7,180 nucleotides of DNA from Bacteroidales bacterium (GCA_012513425.1 JAAZCF010000374.1:1-7180); one strand, 5' to 3'; positions 1-6,293 are shown, counted from the stretch's first letter. The notes: generated from the letters alone by a model not told the origin. Numbers and translations are program-made.

Positions 1-7
1 AAAAAAC

Positions 8-15
8 TATCTTTG
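8..15 (+). promoter_or_regulatory. Bacteroidetes -7 promoter element of miaB
   Basis: TATCTTTG at 8-15 matches the Bacteroides primary sigma factor -7 consensus TAnnTTTG exactly. Transcription would begin a few bases downstream, around 20, which leaves about 20 bases of untranslated leader before the miaB ATG at 40. The matching -33 box (TTTG) would fall outside the left edge of the window, so only half of the promoter can be checked. Confidence 0.55.
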
Positions 16-39
16 TAGTCACAATTAAAAATCTTCCAA

Positions 40-1407
40 ATGCAAAATAAGTACCAATCTGTAAGACCGATTTTTGATCCAATCCGCCCTCACGTTTTTA
101 TTGAGACCTATGGTTGCCAAATGAACGTGAGTGATAGCGAAGTCGTGCTTTCTATTCTTCAAGATGCTGGGTATTCTCTATGCGACAACATTGATGAAGC
201 CTCACTTGTTCTCATCAATACTTGCGCTGTTCGTGACAATGCCGAACAACGGATTTTAGGCCGTTTGGACGTTTTTCGTCTGGCTAAGAAGAAGAACCAT
301 GCGCTGAAGGTCGGAGTGCTGGGTTGTATGGCAGAAAGGCTGAAAGAAGAATTATTATCTCATCCCGTTGTTGACTTGGTTGTCGGTCCTGATGCCTATC
401 GCGATCTTCCCAAGTTATTGGCTGCAATTAGTGCTGACGGCAAACAGATAAATACGATACTGTCTCATGAAGAGACCTATGCTGACATTTCTCCTGTGCG
501 TATGGATAAGTATTCAGTGAGTGCATATATTTCTATCATGCGAGGTTGTAACAACATTTGCTCTTATTGCGTAGTGCCATATACCCGCGGTGCGGAGCGT
601 AGTCGCGACCCACAGACGATTCTGCGTGAAGCCAAAGATCTTTTTGAAAATGGCTATAAAGAAATAACTCTGCTCGGCCAAAATGTCGACTCATACTTTT
701 GGAAAAACTCCGACTCGGCTAAGGATATCAATTTTGCACAATTAATTGAGCAAGTAGCGCTAATAGACCCTTCTATAAGGGTACGTTTCTCTACTTCACA
801 TCCTAAAGACATCAGTGACGAGTTGTTGCACACTATAGCTGCTCACGACAATATATGCAAGCATATACACCTGCCTGTGCAATCCGGCAGCAACGCCATG
901 TTGGAGAAAATGAACCGCAAACACACTCGAGAGTGGTATCTAAGTCGCATTAAGACAATACGACGCATCATTCCAGGCTGCGCCATTACTACAGATGTTA
1001 TTGTCGGTTTTTGTAGCGAGAGCGAGCAAGACCATCAAGACACTTTGAGCCTTTTTAGAGAAGTTGGTTTTGATTCAGCTTTCATGTTTCAATACTCTGA
1101 AAGACCTGGCACAAAAGCCGCAAAACATTTTCCCGATGATGTTCCTCCAGAGGTAAAGACTGCTCGTTTGAACGAAATTATTGCGCTTCAAAACACCTTA
1201 TCCTTGGAAAGTAATCGACGTGATGTCGGTAAATGCTTTGAAGTACTTATTGAGGGGCCGTCAAAGCGCTCTGACAAAGACATGGTTGGGCGTACTTCGC
1301 AAAATAAGACTTGTGTTTTCAAAGACAATGGCTTCAAAGTAGGAGAATATGTCAAGGTTCGCGTAGTAGATTGCAGTAGCGCCACTCTTCTTTGTGAAGT
1401 AATCTAA
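40..1407 (+). CDS. miaB: tRNA-2-methylthio-N6-dimethylallyladenosine synthase (MiaB)
   Basis: MiaB is a cytoplasmic radical SAM enzyme that adds a methylthio group to N6-isopentenyladenosine-37 of tRNAs reading UNN codons. The 455-residue protein has the full family architecture. The N-terminal methylthiotransferase domain carries three cysteines for the auxiliary Fe-S cluster: C26 in YGCQMN, C62 in NTCAVR and C96 in LGCMAE. The radical SAM core has CxxxCxxC at C170, C174 and C177 (RGCNNICSYCVVPY). A TRAM-like RNA-binding domain occupies roughly residues 390-455. YGCQMN and the overall length fit MiaB better than RimO or MtaB. The ATG at 40 lies 24 bases after a -7 promoter box and gives an N-terminus of usual family length. 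The gene converges on cysS and is followed by its own terminator hairpin. No truncation or missing residue is seen. Confidence 0.95.
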   Translation: MQNKYQSVRPIFDPIRPHVFIETYGCQMNVSDSEVVLSILQDAGYSLCDNIDEASLVLINTCAVRDNAEQRILGRLDVFRLAKKKNHALKVGVLGCMAERLKEELLSHPVVDLVVGPDAYRDLPKLLAAISADGKQINTILSHEETYADISPVRMDKYSVSAYISIMRGCNNICSYCVVPYTRGAERSRDPQTILREAKDLFENGYKEITLLGQNVDSYFWKNSDSAKDINFAQLIEQVALIDPSIRVRFSTSHPKDISDELLHTIAAHDNICKHIHLPVQSGSNAMLEKMNRKHTREWYLSRIKTIRRIIPGCAITTDVIVGFCSESEQDHQDTLSLFREVGFDSAFMFQYSERPGTKAAKHFPDDVPPEVKTARLNEIIALQNTLSLESNRRDVGKCFEVLIEGPSKRSDKDMVGRTSQNKTCVFKDNGFKVGEYVKVRVVDCSSATLLCEVI

Positions 1408-1422
1408 GTATATATATAAATG

Positions 1423-1450
1423 AGGGCAAGAACTACAACGCTTGCCTTTT
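1423..1450 (+). terminator. intrinsic terminator of miaB
   Basis: AGGGCAAG (1423-1430) pairs with CTTGCCTT (1441-1448) to form an 8-pair stem containing one G-T wobble, with a 10-base loop. The 3' arm runs into TTTT (1447-1450) and then an AT-rich stretch. The stem begins 15 bases after the miaB stop codon. The short U run makes it moderate rather than strong. Confidence 0.7.
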
Positions 1451-1459
1451 ATATATTTA

Positions 1460-1492
1460 ATACCCTCACCGGCCAATAGACGATGAGGGTAT
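1460..1492 (-). terminator. stem-loop downstream of cysS, probable terminator
   Basis: ATACCCTCA (1460-1468) and TGAGGGTAT (1484-1492) form a perfect 9-pair inverted repeat with a 15-base loop. Read on the minus strand it lies 27 bases past the cysS stop codon and is followed by an AT-rich tract without a clean U run. It is best read as the transcription end of cysS. It could also stop miaB transcripts that pass the first hairpin. Confidence 0.55.
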
Positions 1493-1519
1493 ATATTGTT
1501 AATCTGCCAGTTATTGAAT

Positions 1520-2995
1520 TTACTTCAAATTCCAGGAACTGCCTTCTTTTGAATCCTTGATAGATACACCTAACTGAGCCAAAGCATCTCGTATTTGATC
1601 ACTTTTTGCCCAATCCTTTGCAGCCTTAGCTTCTTGACGGTAATTCAAAATCATTGTGATCAACCCATCAATAAGACTTTCATTGCCCCCTTGAGCAGCT
1701 TCATCAGTAAGTCCAAGCACATCCCCTACAACCACAGAGAGCAATTCTTCAAGAATGGCTTTATCCTCAGATGATATCTTCATTTTGCCATTTGCCACTG
1801 TATTTACAACTCTTACAGCCTCAAACAAATGAGAAAGAGCAATAGGAGTATTCATATCGTCGCACAAAGCATCGTACACATTCTCTTGAATCTGGGAAAT
1901 ATCGGCATTAGGCTGTAGGGATGGCTCCACATTGAGCCCTTTGACGGCTTGCGAAGCTTGCATTAGCTTTTTCAAGCCTTTTTCAGCGGCCAGCAAGGCT
2001 TCATTACTAAAATCAAGAGTACCGCGATAATGCGCTTGCAAAATAAAGAAACGAATTGTCATAGGGCTAAAAGCCTGTGATAATAGCGGATGTTTGCCTG
2101 TAAATAACTCTTCAAGAGTAATGAAGTTGCCATAAGACTTACCCATTTTTTTACCCTCAATGGTAATCATGTTGTTGTGCATCCAATAATGCACCCCACC
2201 CTTTCCTCGGGAAGCAGTATTTTGAGCTAATTCGCACTCATGATGAGGGAACAATAAATCCATACCACCACCATGAATATCAAACTCTTCACCAAGATAC
2301 TTTGCACTCATTGCTGAGCATTCCAAATGCCAACCAGGAAAACCTTCACTCCATGGCGAAGGCCAACGCATAATATGCTCAGGAGAAGCTTTCTTCCAAA
2401 GGGCAAAGTCATAGCTGGAGCGTTTGTCACTCTGGCCATCAAGATCTCTGGTGTTTGCAATCATTTCATCGATTGAACGACCAGATAACACTCCATATTT
2501 GTAAACTTTATCGTATTTGTCTACGTCAAAATAGACAGAACCATTGCTTTCATAAGCAAAACCGGCATCCAATATTTTCTGAACTAATGCAATCTGCTCA
2601 ATAATGTGGCCTGAAGCACGAGGCTCAATAGAAGGAGGATTCACACCTAACTTCGCCATCGCAGCTTGATAACGAATAGTGTAATATTGCGCTACCTCCA
2701 TTGGTTCTAGCTGCTCTAAACGGGCTTTCTTTTCTATCTTGTCTTCTCCTTCATCAGCATCTTGCTCCAAATGGCCAACATCAGTGATATTTCTTACATA
2801 CCTTACTTTGTAGCCTAAATGACGAAGAAGACGCACGAGAACATCATAAGTAATACCCGGACGCGCATGCCCCAGATGGGCATCTCCATATACAGTTGGT
2901 CCACATACATATATTCCAACGTGACCCGGATTGATAGGAACAAAAAGTTCTTTGTTTCTAGAGCAAGTATTGTAAATGAAAAGATCTCGCGTCAT
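1520..2995 (-). CDS. cysS: cysteinyl-tRNA synthetase
   Basis: CysS charges tRNA-Cys with cysteine in the cytoplasm. This is a class Ia synthetase of 491 residues, the usual length. Zinc-binding residues inferred from the family pattern are C31 (VCGPTVYG), C226 (HLECSAM), H251 and E255 (FPHHECE), with the same last spacing as the E. coli enzyme. The HIGH signature is HLGH at 40-43. The KMSKS loop reads KMGKS at 283-287, a variant I recall from Bacteroides homologues, so it is not a defect. The C-terminal DALR-type helical domain is intact. The frame stays open upstream to a TTG at 3019, but that TTG lies inside the -7 promoter box (3017-3024), so it would probably not be transcribed. The ATG at 2995 (MTRDLFIYNT) aligns with the family N-terminus; an in-frame ATG at 3004 is the alternative. 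The gene lies downstream of ssb on the same strand with its own promoter. Confidence 0.95.
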   Translation of the reverse strand: MTRDLFIYNTCSRNKELFVPINPGHVGIYVCGPTVYGDAHLGHARPGITYDVLVRLLRHLGYKVRYVRNITDVGHLEQDADEGEDKIEKKARLEQLEPMEVAQYYTIRYQAAMAKLGVNPPSIEPRASGHIIEQIALVQKILDAGFAYESNGSVYFDVDKYDKVYKYGVLSGRSIDEMIANTRDLDGQSDKRSSYDFALWKKASPEHIMRWPSPWSEGFPGWHLECSAMSAKYLGEEFDIHGGGMDLLFPHHECELAQNTASRGKGGVHYWMHNNMITIEGKKMGKSYGNFITLEELFTGKHPLLSQAFSPMTIRFFILQAHYRGTLDFSNEALLAAEKGLKKLMQASQAVKGLNVEPSLQPNADISQIQENVYDALCDDMNTPIALSHLFEAVRVVNTVANGKMKISSEDKAILEELLSVVVGDVLGLTDEAAQGGNESLIDGLITMILNYRQEAKAAKDWAKSDQIRDALAQLGVSIKDSKEGSSWNLK

Positions 2996-3016
2996 AATAA
3001 TCATCTGTTTAAACCA

Positions 3017-3046
3017 CAAATTTAGGCTTTTTTAGTTAATTGCAAA
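3017..3046 (-). promoter_or_regulatory. cysS promoter (TTTG - 18 bases - TAAATTTG)
   Basis: On the minus strand, TTTG at 3046-3043 and TAAATTTG at 3024-3017 are separated by 18 bases, matching the Bacteroidetes -33/-7 pair exactly in sequence. The -33 box lies in the last codons of ssb, so cysS can be transcribed on its own. Transcription would start near 3010-3013, leaving a leader of about 15 bases before the ATG at 2995. Confidence 0.6.
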
Positions 3047-3436
3047 ACCAGGTGCCATACCTGCAGGAATGTTGGTCTCAGACATGACTTGTTGCATATT
3101 TTGACCCTCTTCCCTACAAACATTCATACGACTCGATGTTACTTCTGTGTAGTATTTGTCTTCACCTTCTGCATTTCGATATTTTGCATTGCGTATCTTC
3201 CCAATCACATGAACCTGAGTCCCCTTTTTTAATAATCTGAGGTCATCAGTATTTTTTGATGACCACACAGAAACATTGTGCCAGGTTGTTTCCTCTTTTA
3301 GTACTCCGTTTCTGTCTTTAAACCTTTCGTTTGTGGCAATTGAGAATCTAGCCACTTGTACGTCCCCACTGGTTGAGAACCTTGGAGTCTGTCCTATCCG
3401 GCCCAATAGCTCCACTTTGTTGATTGTGTTTTCCAT
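3032..3436 (-). CDS. ssb: single-stranded DNA-binding protein, short form without acidic tail
   Basis: This is a 134-residue OB-fold protein of the bacterial SSB family. It would coat single-stranded DNA in replication, recombination and repair. Family features are the N-terminal strand MENTINKVELLGRIGQTP, ARFSIATNERF (29-39), ETTWHNVSVW (49-58, with the conserved WHN) and KKGTQVHVIGKI (70-81). After the OB fold (to about residue 107) there is only a stub of about 27 residues ending in PGFAIN. The acidic DDxPF-type tip that SSBs use to recruit partner proteins is absent. The frame extends upstream to an ATG at 3505, but those 23 residues do not resemble SSB, and the family N-terminus begins at the ATG at 3436. 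It lies upstream of cysS on the same strand and is divergent from the zinc-ribbon gene. It may be an accessory paralogue rather than the main replicative SSB. Confidence 0.88.
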   Translation of the reverse strand: MENTINKVELLGRIGQTPRFSTSGDVQVARFSIATNERFKDRNGVLKEETTWHNVSVWSSKNTDDLRLLKKGTQVHVIGKIRNAKYRNAEGEDKYYTEVTSSRMNVCREEGQNMQQVMSETNIPAGMAPGFAIN

Positions 3437-3584
3437 AATAATATTAATTAATAATGTAGAAGCAAAGGAAGAAGTCTTGGGTGAGTTGAACCATACCTGA
3501 AACATTTATATTCGTTTAAAAACTATTGAGAAAAACTGTATTTAGAAATAAATTATCCAATATCAGAAAAACTTTATTCGCATT

Positions 3585-3616
3585 CTTGCCTAAATCTTCC
3601 CTATTAAATAGCTTTG
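3585..3616 (+). promoter_or_regulatory. promoter of the zinc-ribbon gene (CTTG - 20 bases - TAGCTTTG)
   Basis: TAGCTTTG at 3609-3616 matches the TAnnTTTG -7 consensus. CTTG at 3585-3588, 20 bases upstream, is a one-mismatch -33 box. Transcription would start around 3621-3623, about 22 bases before the ATG at 3644. The TTG at 3614, which could be taken as an earlier start codon, is part of this box. The rest of the 207-base divergent region (3437-3643) is AT-rich; I see no convincing promoter for ssb in it. Confidence 0.5.
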
Positions 3617-3643
3617 AACAAACTGACATTAAAAAAAGAAGCT

Positions 3644-3988
3644 ATGGAAAGAAAATGTTTGGAGTGCGGCGAGCCTCTTGTTGGTAGAAGCGACAAAAAA
3701 TTTTGCTGCGATATGTGTAGAAATGCCTGGCATAATAAGATATACAGGAATAACAATGCCTTTATGACTCAAATAAACAACAAACTAGCCCAAAATCGAA
3801 GAATTCTTGAGAAGTATTACGAAACCGGCGAGACAAAAGTTTCTAGAGTATTACTTGAAGAAGAAAGGTTTGATTTCTTCTATTTTACTTCATTTGAACG
3901 CAATTCAAGTGGAAAGATTACATACCATTGCTATGAATATAGTTATAGCCCTGTAAACAGCTACAATTTCATTATCTTGCGTAACTAA
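3644..3988 (+). CDS. small zinc-ribbon protein of unknown function
   Basis: This is a 114-residue protein with no recognised enzymatic domain. The N-terminus is a probable zinc ribbon: C5-x2-C8 and C21/C22-x2/3-C25 (KCLECGEP, then KKFCCDMCRNAWHN), with H30 nearby. The pattern resembles a family of hypothetical Bacteroidales proteins that I recall only in outline. Residues 33-65 look helical and polar. The C-terminal half is rich in aromatic residues (FDFFYFTSF, YHCYEYSY), consistent with a small beta-rich fold. There is no signal peptide or membrane segment, so it is probably cytoplasmic. The 41 bases between it and the downstream M3 peptidase gene show no terminator, so partial co-transcription is possible although the peptidase has its own -7 box. 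The ATG at 3644 is preferred to the TTG at 3614 because the latter lies in the promoter. Nucleic-acid binding is possible, but the sequence does not prove it. Confidence 0.8.
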   Translation: MERKCLECGEPLVGRSDKKFCCDMCRNAWHNKIYRNNNAFMTQINNKLAQNRRILEKYYETGETKVSRVLLEEERFDFFYFTSFERNSSGKITYHCYEYSYSPVNSYNFIILRN

Positions 3989-3992
3989 ACGA

Positions 3993-4009
3993 TATATTTG
4001 TTAATTTTG
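3993..4009 (+). promoter_or_regulatory. candidate -7 boxes for the M3 peptidase gene
   Basis: Two exact matches to TAnnTTTG sit almost back to back: TATATTTG at 3993-4000 and TAATTTTG at 4002-4009. Neither has a perfect TTTG -33 box at the usual distance; the nearest are TTTC at 3967-3970 and CTTG at 3976-3979, each 22 bases upstream of one box. Either would give a 5' untranslated region of about 15-25 bases before the ATG at 4030. Confidence 0.45.
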
Positions 4010-4029
4010 CTACTCAAATTTATAAATGA

Positions 4030-6120
4030 ATGAAAAAATCTATCATTGCATTAGTATTTACTATTATTGCACTATCTTCTTGTAATATGAACGAGAATAA
4101 TCCTTTATTAGTCGTGTCAGGCCTACCTTATGAAGCTCCTGCATTTGACAAAATTCAAAACAGCCACTATTTGCCGGCTTTTGAGCAAAGTATAAAAGAA
4201 GCAAAAGCAGAGGTTGATGCCATAATCAACAACCCTGAAGAGCCAAGTTTCGAAAATACAATTGTTGCTCTTGAAAAGAGCGGACAAAGCTTTAACAATG
4301 TACAATATATTGGCTTTAATTTGCTAGAAGCCTGCACCAATGACGAATTGCAACAGATTGCTGAAGACGTTACTCCAATGATAACTGAATTCAGCATGTA
4401 TGTTTCTCTTAACGAAGATTTGTTCGCAAGGATTAAAACAGTATATGAAAAACGAGATTCTTTGGGCTTGAATCAAGAAGATATGCGTCTGCTAACTGAG
4501 ACTTATAAGTCTTATGAACGCAATGGAGCAAACCTTCCTAAAGAGAAAAAGGAAGAATTTGCCAAGCTTTCTGAAGAGAAATCTCTTGCAGCTCTCAAAT
4601 TCAGCAAAAACAACCTCAGTGCTACAAATGCATATATACTTAATATCACCGATGAGTCTCAGCTTGCTGGCCTTCCTGATTATGTAATAGAGGGTGCTGC
4701 TGCAGAAGCCAAGAGTCGTGAGTTGCAAGGTTGGGTATTTACTCTCAATCAGCCTTCTTGCTATCCTTTTCTAAAATTCAGCGACGTACGTGAGTTACGC
4801 GAGCAGATATGGAGAGCCTACAACAGCCAGTGCATCAACGATGACTTTGACAACAACGAGGTTATTCACAATATTGTAGACCTATCCACAAAATGCGCAA
4901 ATATTCTTGGTTATGAGACTTATGCCGACATGGCGCTTGTTGACCGTATGGCCAAAAATAAAGTTAAAGTTAATGATTTCGAGGCCGGATTAATGGCAGA
5001 CTGCCTACCTTATGCAAAAGCTGACGTCGCTGAATTACAAGCTTATGCTAATGCTCACGGCTTTGATGACCAGTTGATGAGCTGGGATTTCAGCTATTGG
5101 TCAGAGAAGCTTCGCACAGAGAAATATGCCATAAATGATGAGATTTTGAAGCCTTATTTCGAGCTCAGTAAAGTGCGCGATGCTGCTTTCGACTTGGCAA
5201 ACACTCTATATGGTCTTAGCTTTACCAGACGCAATGATATTCCGGGTTATCACCCTGATGTTGAAGTTTACGAAGTAAAAGACGGCGATCGATTTATGGG
5301 TCTGCTTTATATGGACTTCTTCCCTCGCGAGAGCAAGAAAAGTGGAGCTTGGGCAACTGAGTTCAGAGGTCAAGAGTTTCGCAATGGCGTAGAAATGCGT
5401 CCCTTTATCTCAATGGTTACAAACTTCTCGAAGCCTACTGAGTCTACACCTGCACTTCTTACTCACGACGAAGTAACAACACTCCTTCATGAGTTTGGTC
5501 ACTGCCTGCATGGCTTGCTTGCTGAAGGTTCATATTTATCACTCACAGGCACATCAGTAGCTCGTGACTTTGTGGAATTACCTTCACAAATTATGGAAAA
5601 CTGGGCTTTCGAGCCTGAGTGGTTGAAATCTTTTGCCAAACATTATCAGACCGGAGAAGTGTTGCCAACAGAATTGATAGACAAGATCATTGCTGCCAAA
5701 AATTACCATGCCGGCTATGATTTCGTACGTCAGTTGCAATTCGGCACTGTTGATATGGCATGGTATTCCGACCCACATGGCGCTCCAAAGGCTTCCGCAG
5801 TCGATTTTGAGCACGAAGTGCTTGCTAACAGCTCTGTACTACCGCTTATTGAAGGCATAGCAATGTCTCCACAGTTCGGCCATATTTTCGCCGGCGGATA
5901 TTCAGCTGGTTATTACTCATATAAATGGGCAGAGGTTCTTGAGGCTGATGCTTTCTCACTTTTCAAAGAGAAGGGAATTTTCAATAAAGAAGTTGCAGAT
6001 TCTTTCCGCAGCAATATCCTATCCAAAGGCAATTTGATGGATGCTGATGAGCTTTATCGCAACTTCAGAGGCAGAGATCCTCGTCCCGAAGCACTTTTAG
6101 AAAAAAATGGTCTGAAATAA
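4030..6120 (+). CDS. dcp: M3-family peptidyl-dipeptidase, predicted lipoprotein
   Basis: This is a 696-residue zinc metallopeptidase of family M3 (Dcp / oligopeptidase A group). Such enzymes cut short peptides, Dcp by removing C-terminal dipeptides. The N-terminus is a lipoprotein signal peptide: MKKS, a hydrophobic stretch, then the lipobox LSSC with C18 as the predicted acylated residue. The mature enzyme is therefore probably anchored to a membrane facing the periplasm, whereas E. coli Dcp is soluble. The zinc site is HEFGH with H487, E488 and H491; the third ligand is E516 in DFVELPSQ, 29 residues after H487 as in thimet oligopeptidase. The substrate-site motif GGYSAGYYSYKWAEVLEADAF begins at about residue 622 and is typical of the family. 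Length and motifs indicate an intact enzyme. An out-of-frame ATG at 4026 overlaps the start but opens no lipoprotein. No terminator is seen before the trp promoter that follows the stop codon directly. Dcp is favoured over oligopeptidase A from overall resemblance, not from a decisive residue. Confidence 0.92.
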   Translation: MKKSIIALVFTIIALSSCNMNENNPLLVVSGLPYEAPAFDKIQNSHYLPAFEQSIKEAKAEVDAIINNPEEPSFENTIVALEKSGQSFNNVQYIGFNLLEACTNDELQQIAEDVTPMITEFSMYVSLNEDLFARIKTVYEKRDSLGLNQEDMRLLTETYKSYERNGANLPKEKKEEFAKLSEEKSLAALKFSKNNLSATNAYILNITDESQLAGLPDYVIEGAAAEAKSRELQGWVFTLNQPSCYPFLKFSDVRELREQIWRAYNSQCINDDFDNNEVIHNIVDLSTKCANILGYETYADMALVDRMAKNKVKVNDFEAGLMADCLPYAKADVAELQAYANAHGFDDQLMSWDFSYWSEKLRTEKYAINDEILKPYFELSKVRDAAFDLANTLYGLSFTRRNDIPGYHPDVEVYEVKDGDRFMGLLYMDFFPRESKKSGAWATEFRGQEFRNGVEMRPFISMVTNFSKPTESTPALLTHDEVTTLLHEFGHCLHGLLAEGSYLSLTGTSVARDFVELPSQIMENWAFEPEWLKSFAKHYQTGEVLPTELIDKIIAAKNYHAGYDFVRQLQFGTVDMAWYSDPHGAPKASAVDFEHEVLANSSVLPLIEGIAMSPQFGHIFAGGYSAGYYSYKWAEVLEADAFSLFKEKGIFNKEVADSFRSNILSKGNLMDADELYRNFRGRDPRPEALLEKNGLK

Positions 6121-6149
6121 TTTGTTTTTTTAAAATATTTATATCTTTG
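6121..6149 (+). promoter_or_regulatory. promoter of the trp leader and trpB2 (TTTG - 17 bases - TATCTTTG)
   Basis: TTTG at 6121-6124 directly follows the stop codon of the peptidase gene, and TATCTTTG at 6142-6149 matches TAnnTTTG exactly. The 17-base gap is at the short end for this promoter type. The start point should fall at about 6153-6157, immediately before the leader peptide ATG at 6158. Confidence 0.6.
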
Positions 6150-6157
6150 CGATAGAA

Positions 6158-6214
6158 ATGAAGAGAACAGCTACATACAACAACCTTTGGTGGTGGCAAG
6201 AATTAATATTCTAG
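6158..6214 (+). CDS. tryptophan leader peptide MKRTATYNNLWWWQELIF
   Basis: This 18-codon open frame encodes three consecutive Trp codons (6188-6196, residues 11-13) and ends in TAG at 6212-6214. Three adjacent codons for a rare amino acid, placed between a promoter and an intrinsic terminator ahead of a Trp synthase gene, are the hallmark of an attenuation leader peptide. Ribosome progress over the Trp codons would sense charged tRNA-Trp; the peptide itself is probably not functional. No Shine-Dalgarno sequence is visible, and the predicted transcription start lies only a few bases upstream of the ATG. The frame is too short for usual gene-finding cut-offs. Confidence 0.85.
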   Translation: MKRTATYNNLWWWQELIF

Positions 6215-6236
6215 CGCATCGCAAATCTTGTATGTA
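6172..6236 (+). promoter_or_regulatory. long-range helix enclosing the Trp codons
   Basis: TACATACAA (6172-6180) is perfectly complementary to TTGTATGTA (6228-6236), 9 pairs around a 47-base loop. The 5' arm is inside the leader peptide just before the Trp codons; the 3' arm lies past the leader stop. The loop holds the proposed antiterminator strand 6214-6223. A translating or stalled ribosome would open this helix. It is AT-rich and weak, so its role is inferred from position only. Confidence 0.4.
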
Positions 6237-6276
6237 ATTTAATTGATTTTTATATATATAGCCTCCTGCGTTGCGT
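6214..6276 (+). promoter_or_regulatory. candidate antiterminator of the trp attenuator
   Basis: GCGCATCGCA (6214-6223) can pair with TGCGTTGCGT (6267-6276): 8 Watson-Crick pairs, one G-T wobble at the end and one T-T mismatch (6219/6271). The 3' strand takes the top two pairs and the loop of the terminator stem, so the two folds compete. The 5' strand starts at the last base of the leader stop codon. A ribosome at the stop would cover it and allow termination; a ribosome stalled at the Trp codons would leave it free. This is an inferred model based on base pairing seen in the sequence. Confidence 0.5.
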
Positions 6277-6293
6277 CACAGGGGGCTTTTTTT
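6261..6293 (+). terminator. attenuator terminator before trpB2
   Basis: GCCTCCTG (6261-6268) pairs with CAGGGGGC (6279-6286): 8 pairs, mostly G-C with one T-G wobble, a 10-base loop, then seven T residues (6287-6293). It lies 46 bases after the leader stop codon and ends 16 bases before the trpB2 ATG. This is the strongest intrinsic terminator in the window and blocks the path into trpB2 unless an alternative fold forms. It would also stop transcripts running in from the peptidase gene. Confidence 0.88.

Noticed and set aside
1188..1476. Two minus-strand open frames over the 3' end of miaB.
   Set aside because: They overlap a conserved gene on the opposite strand, lack recognisable domains and run through the terminator region; they are shadows.
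3440..3455. AT-rich palindrome ATTAATTAAT upstream of ssb as a possible operator.
   Set aside because: Such palindromes are common by chance in AT-rich intergenic DNA, and there is no second copy or regulator gene nearby.
3455..3475. TTCCTTTG on the minus strand as a -7 box for ssb.
   Set aside because: It differs from TAnnTTTG at the conserved A, and no acceptable TTTG lies 17-22 bases upstream, so the promoter of ssb stays unassigned.
3437..3505. A 23-residue N-terminal extension of the SSB from an ATG at 3505.
   Set aside because: The extension does not resemble any SSB N-terminus, and the family pattern starts at the ATG at 3436 (MENTINKVELLGR).
4123..5814. Several minus-strand frames of 60-78 codons inside the M3 peptidase gene.
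   Set aside because: Each lies wholly within a well-conserved coding sequence and shows no domain, promoter or neighbouring partner.
6181..6268. Pairing of the Trp-codon run GGTGGC with the terminator arm GCCTCC as the main antiterminator.
   Set aside because: It has only five pairs around a T-T mismatch and would be covered by the stalled ribosome in exactly the condition where antitermination is needed.
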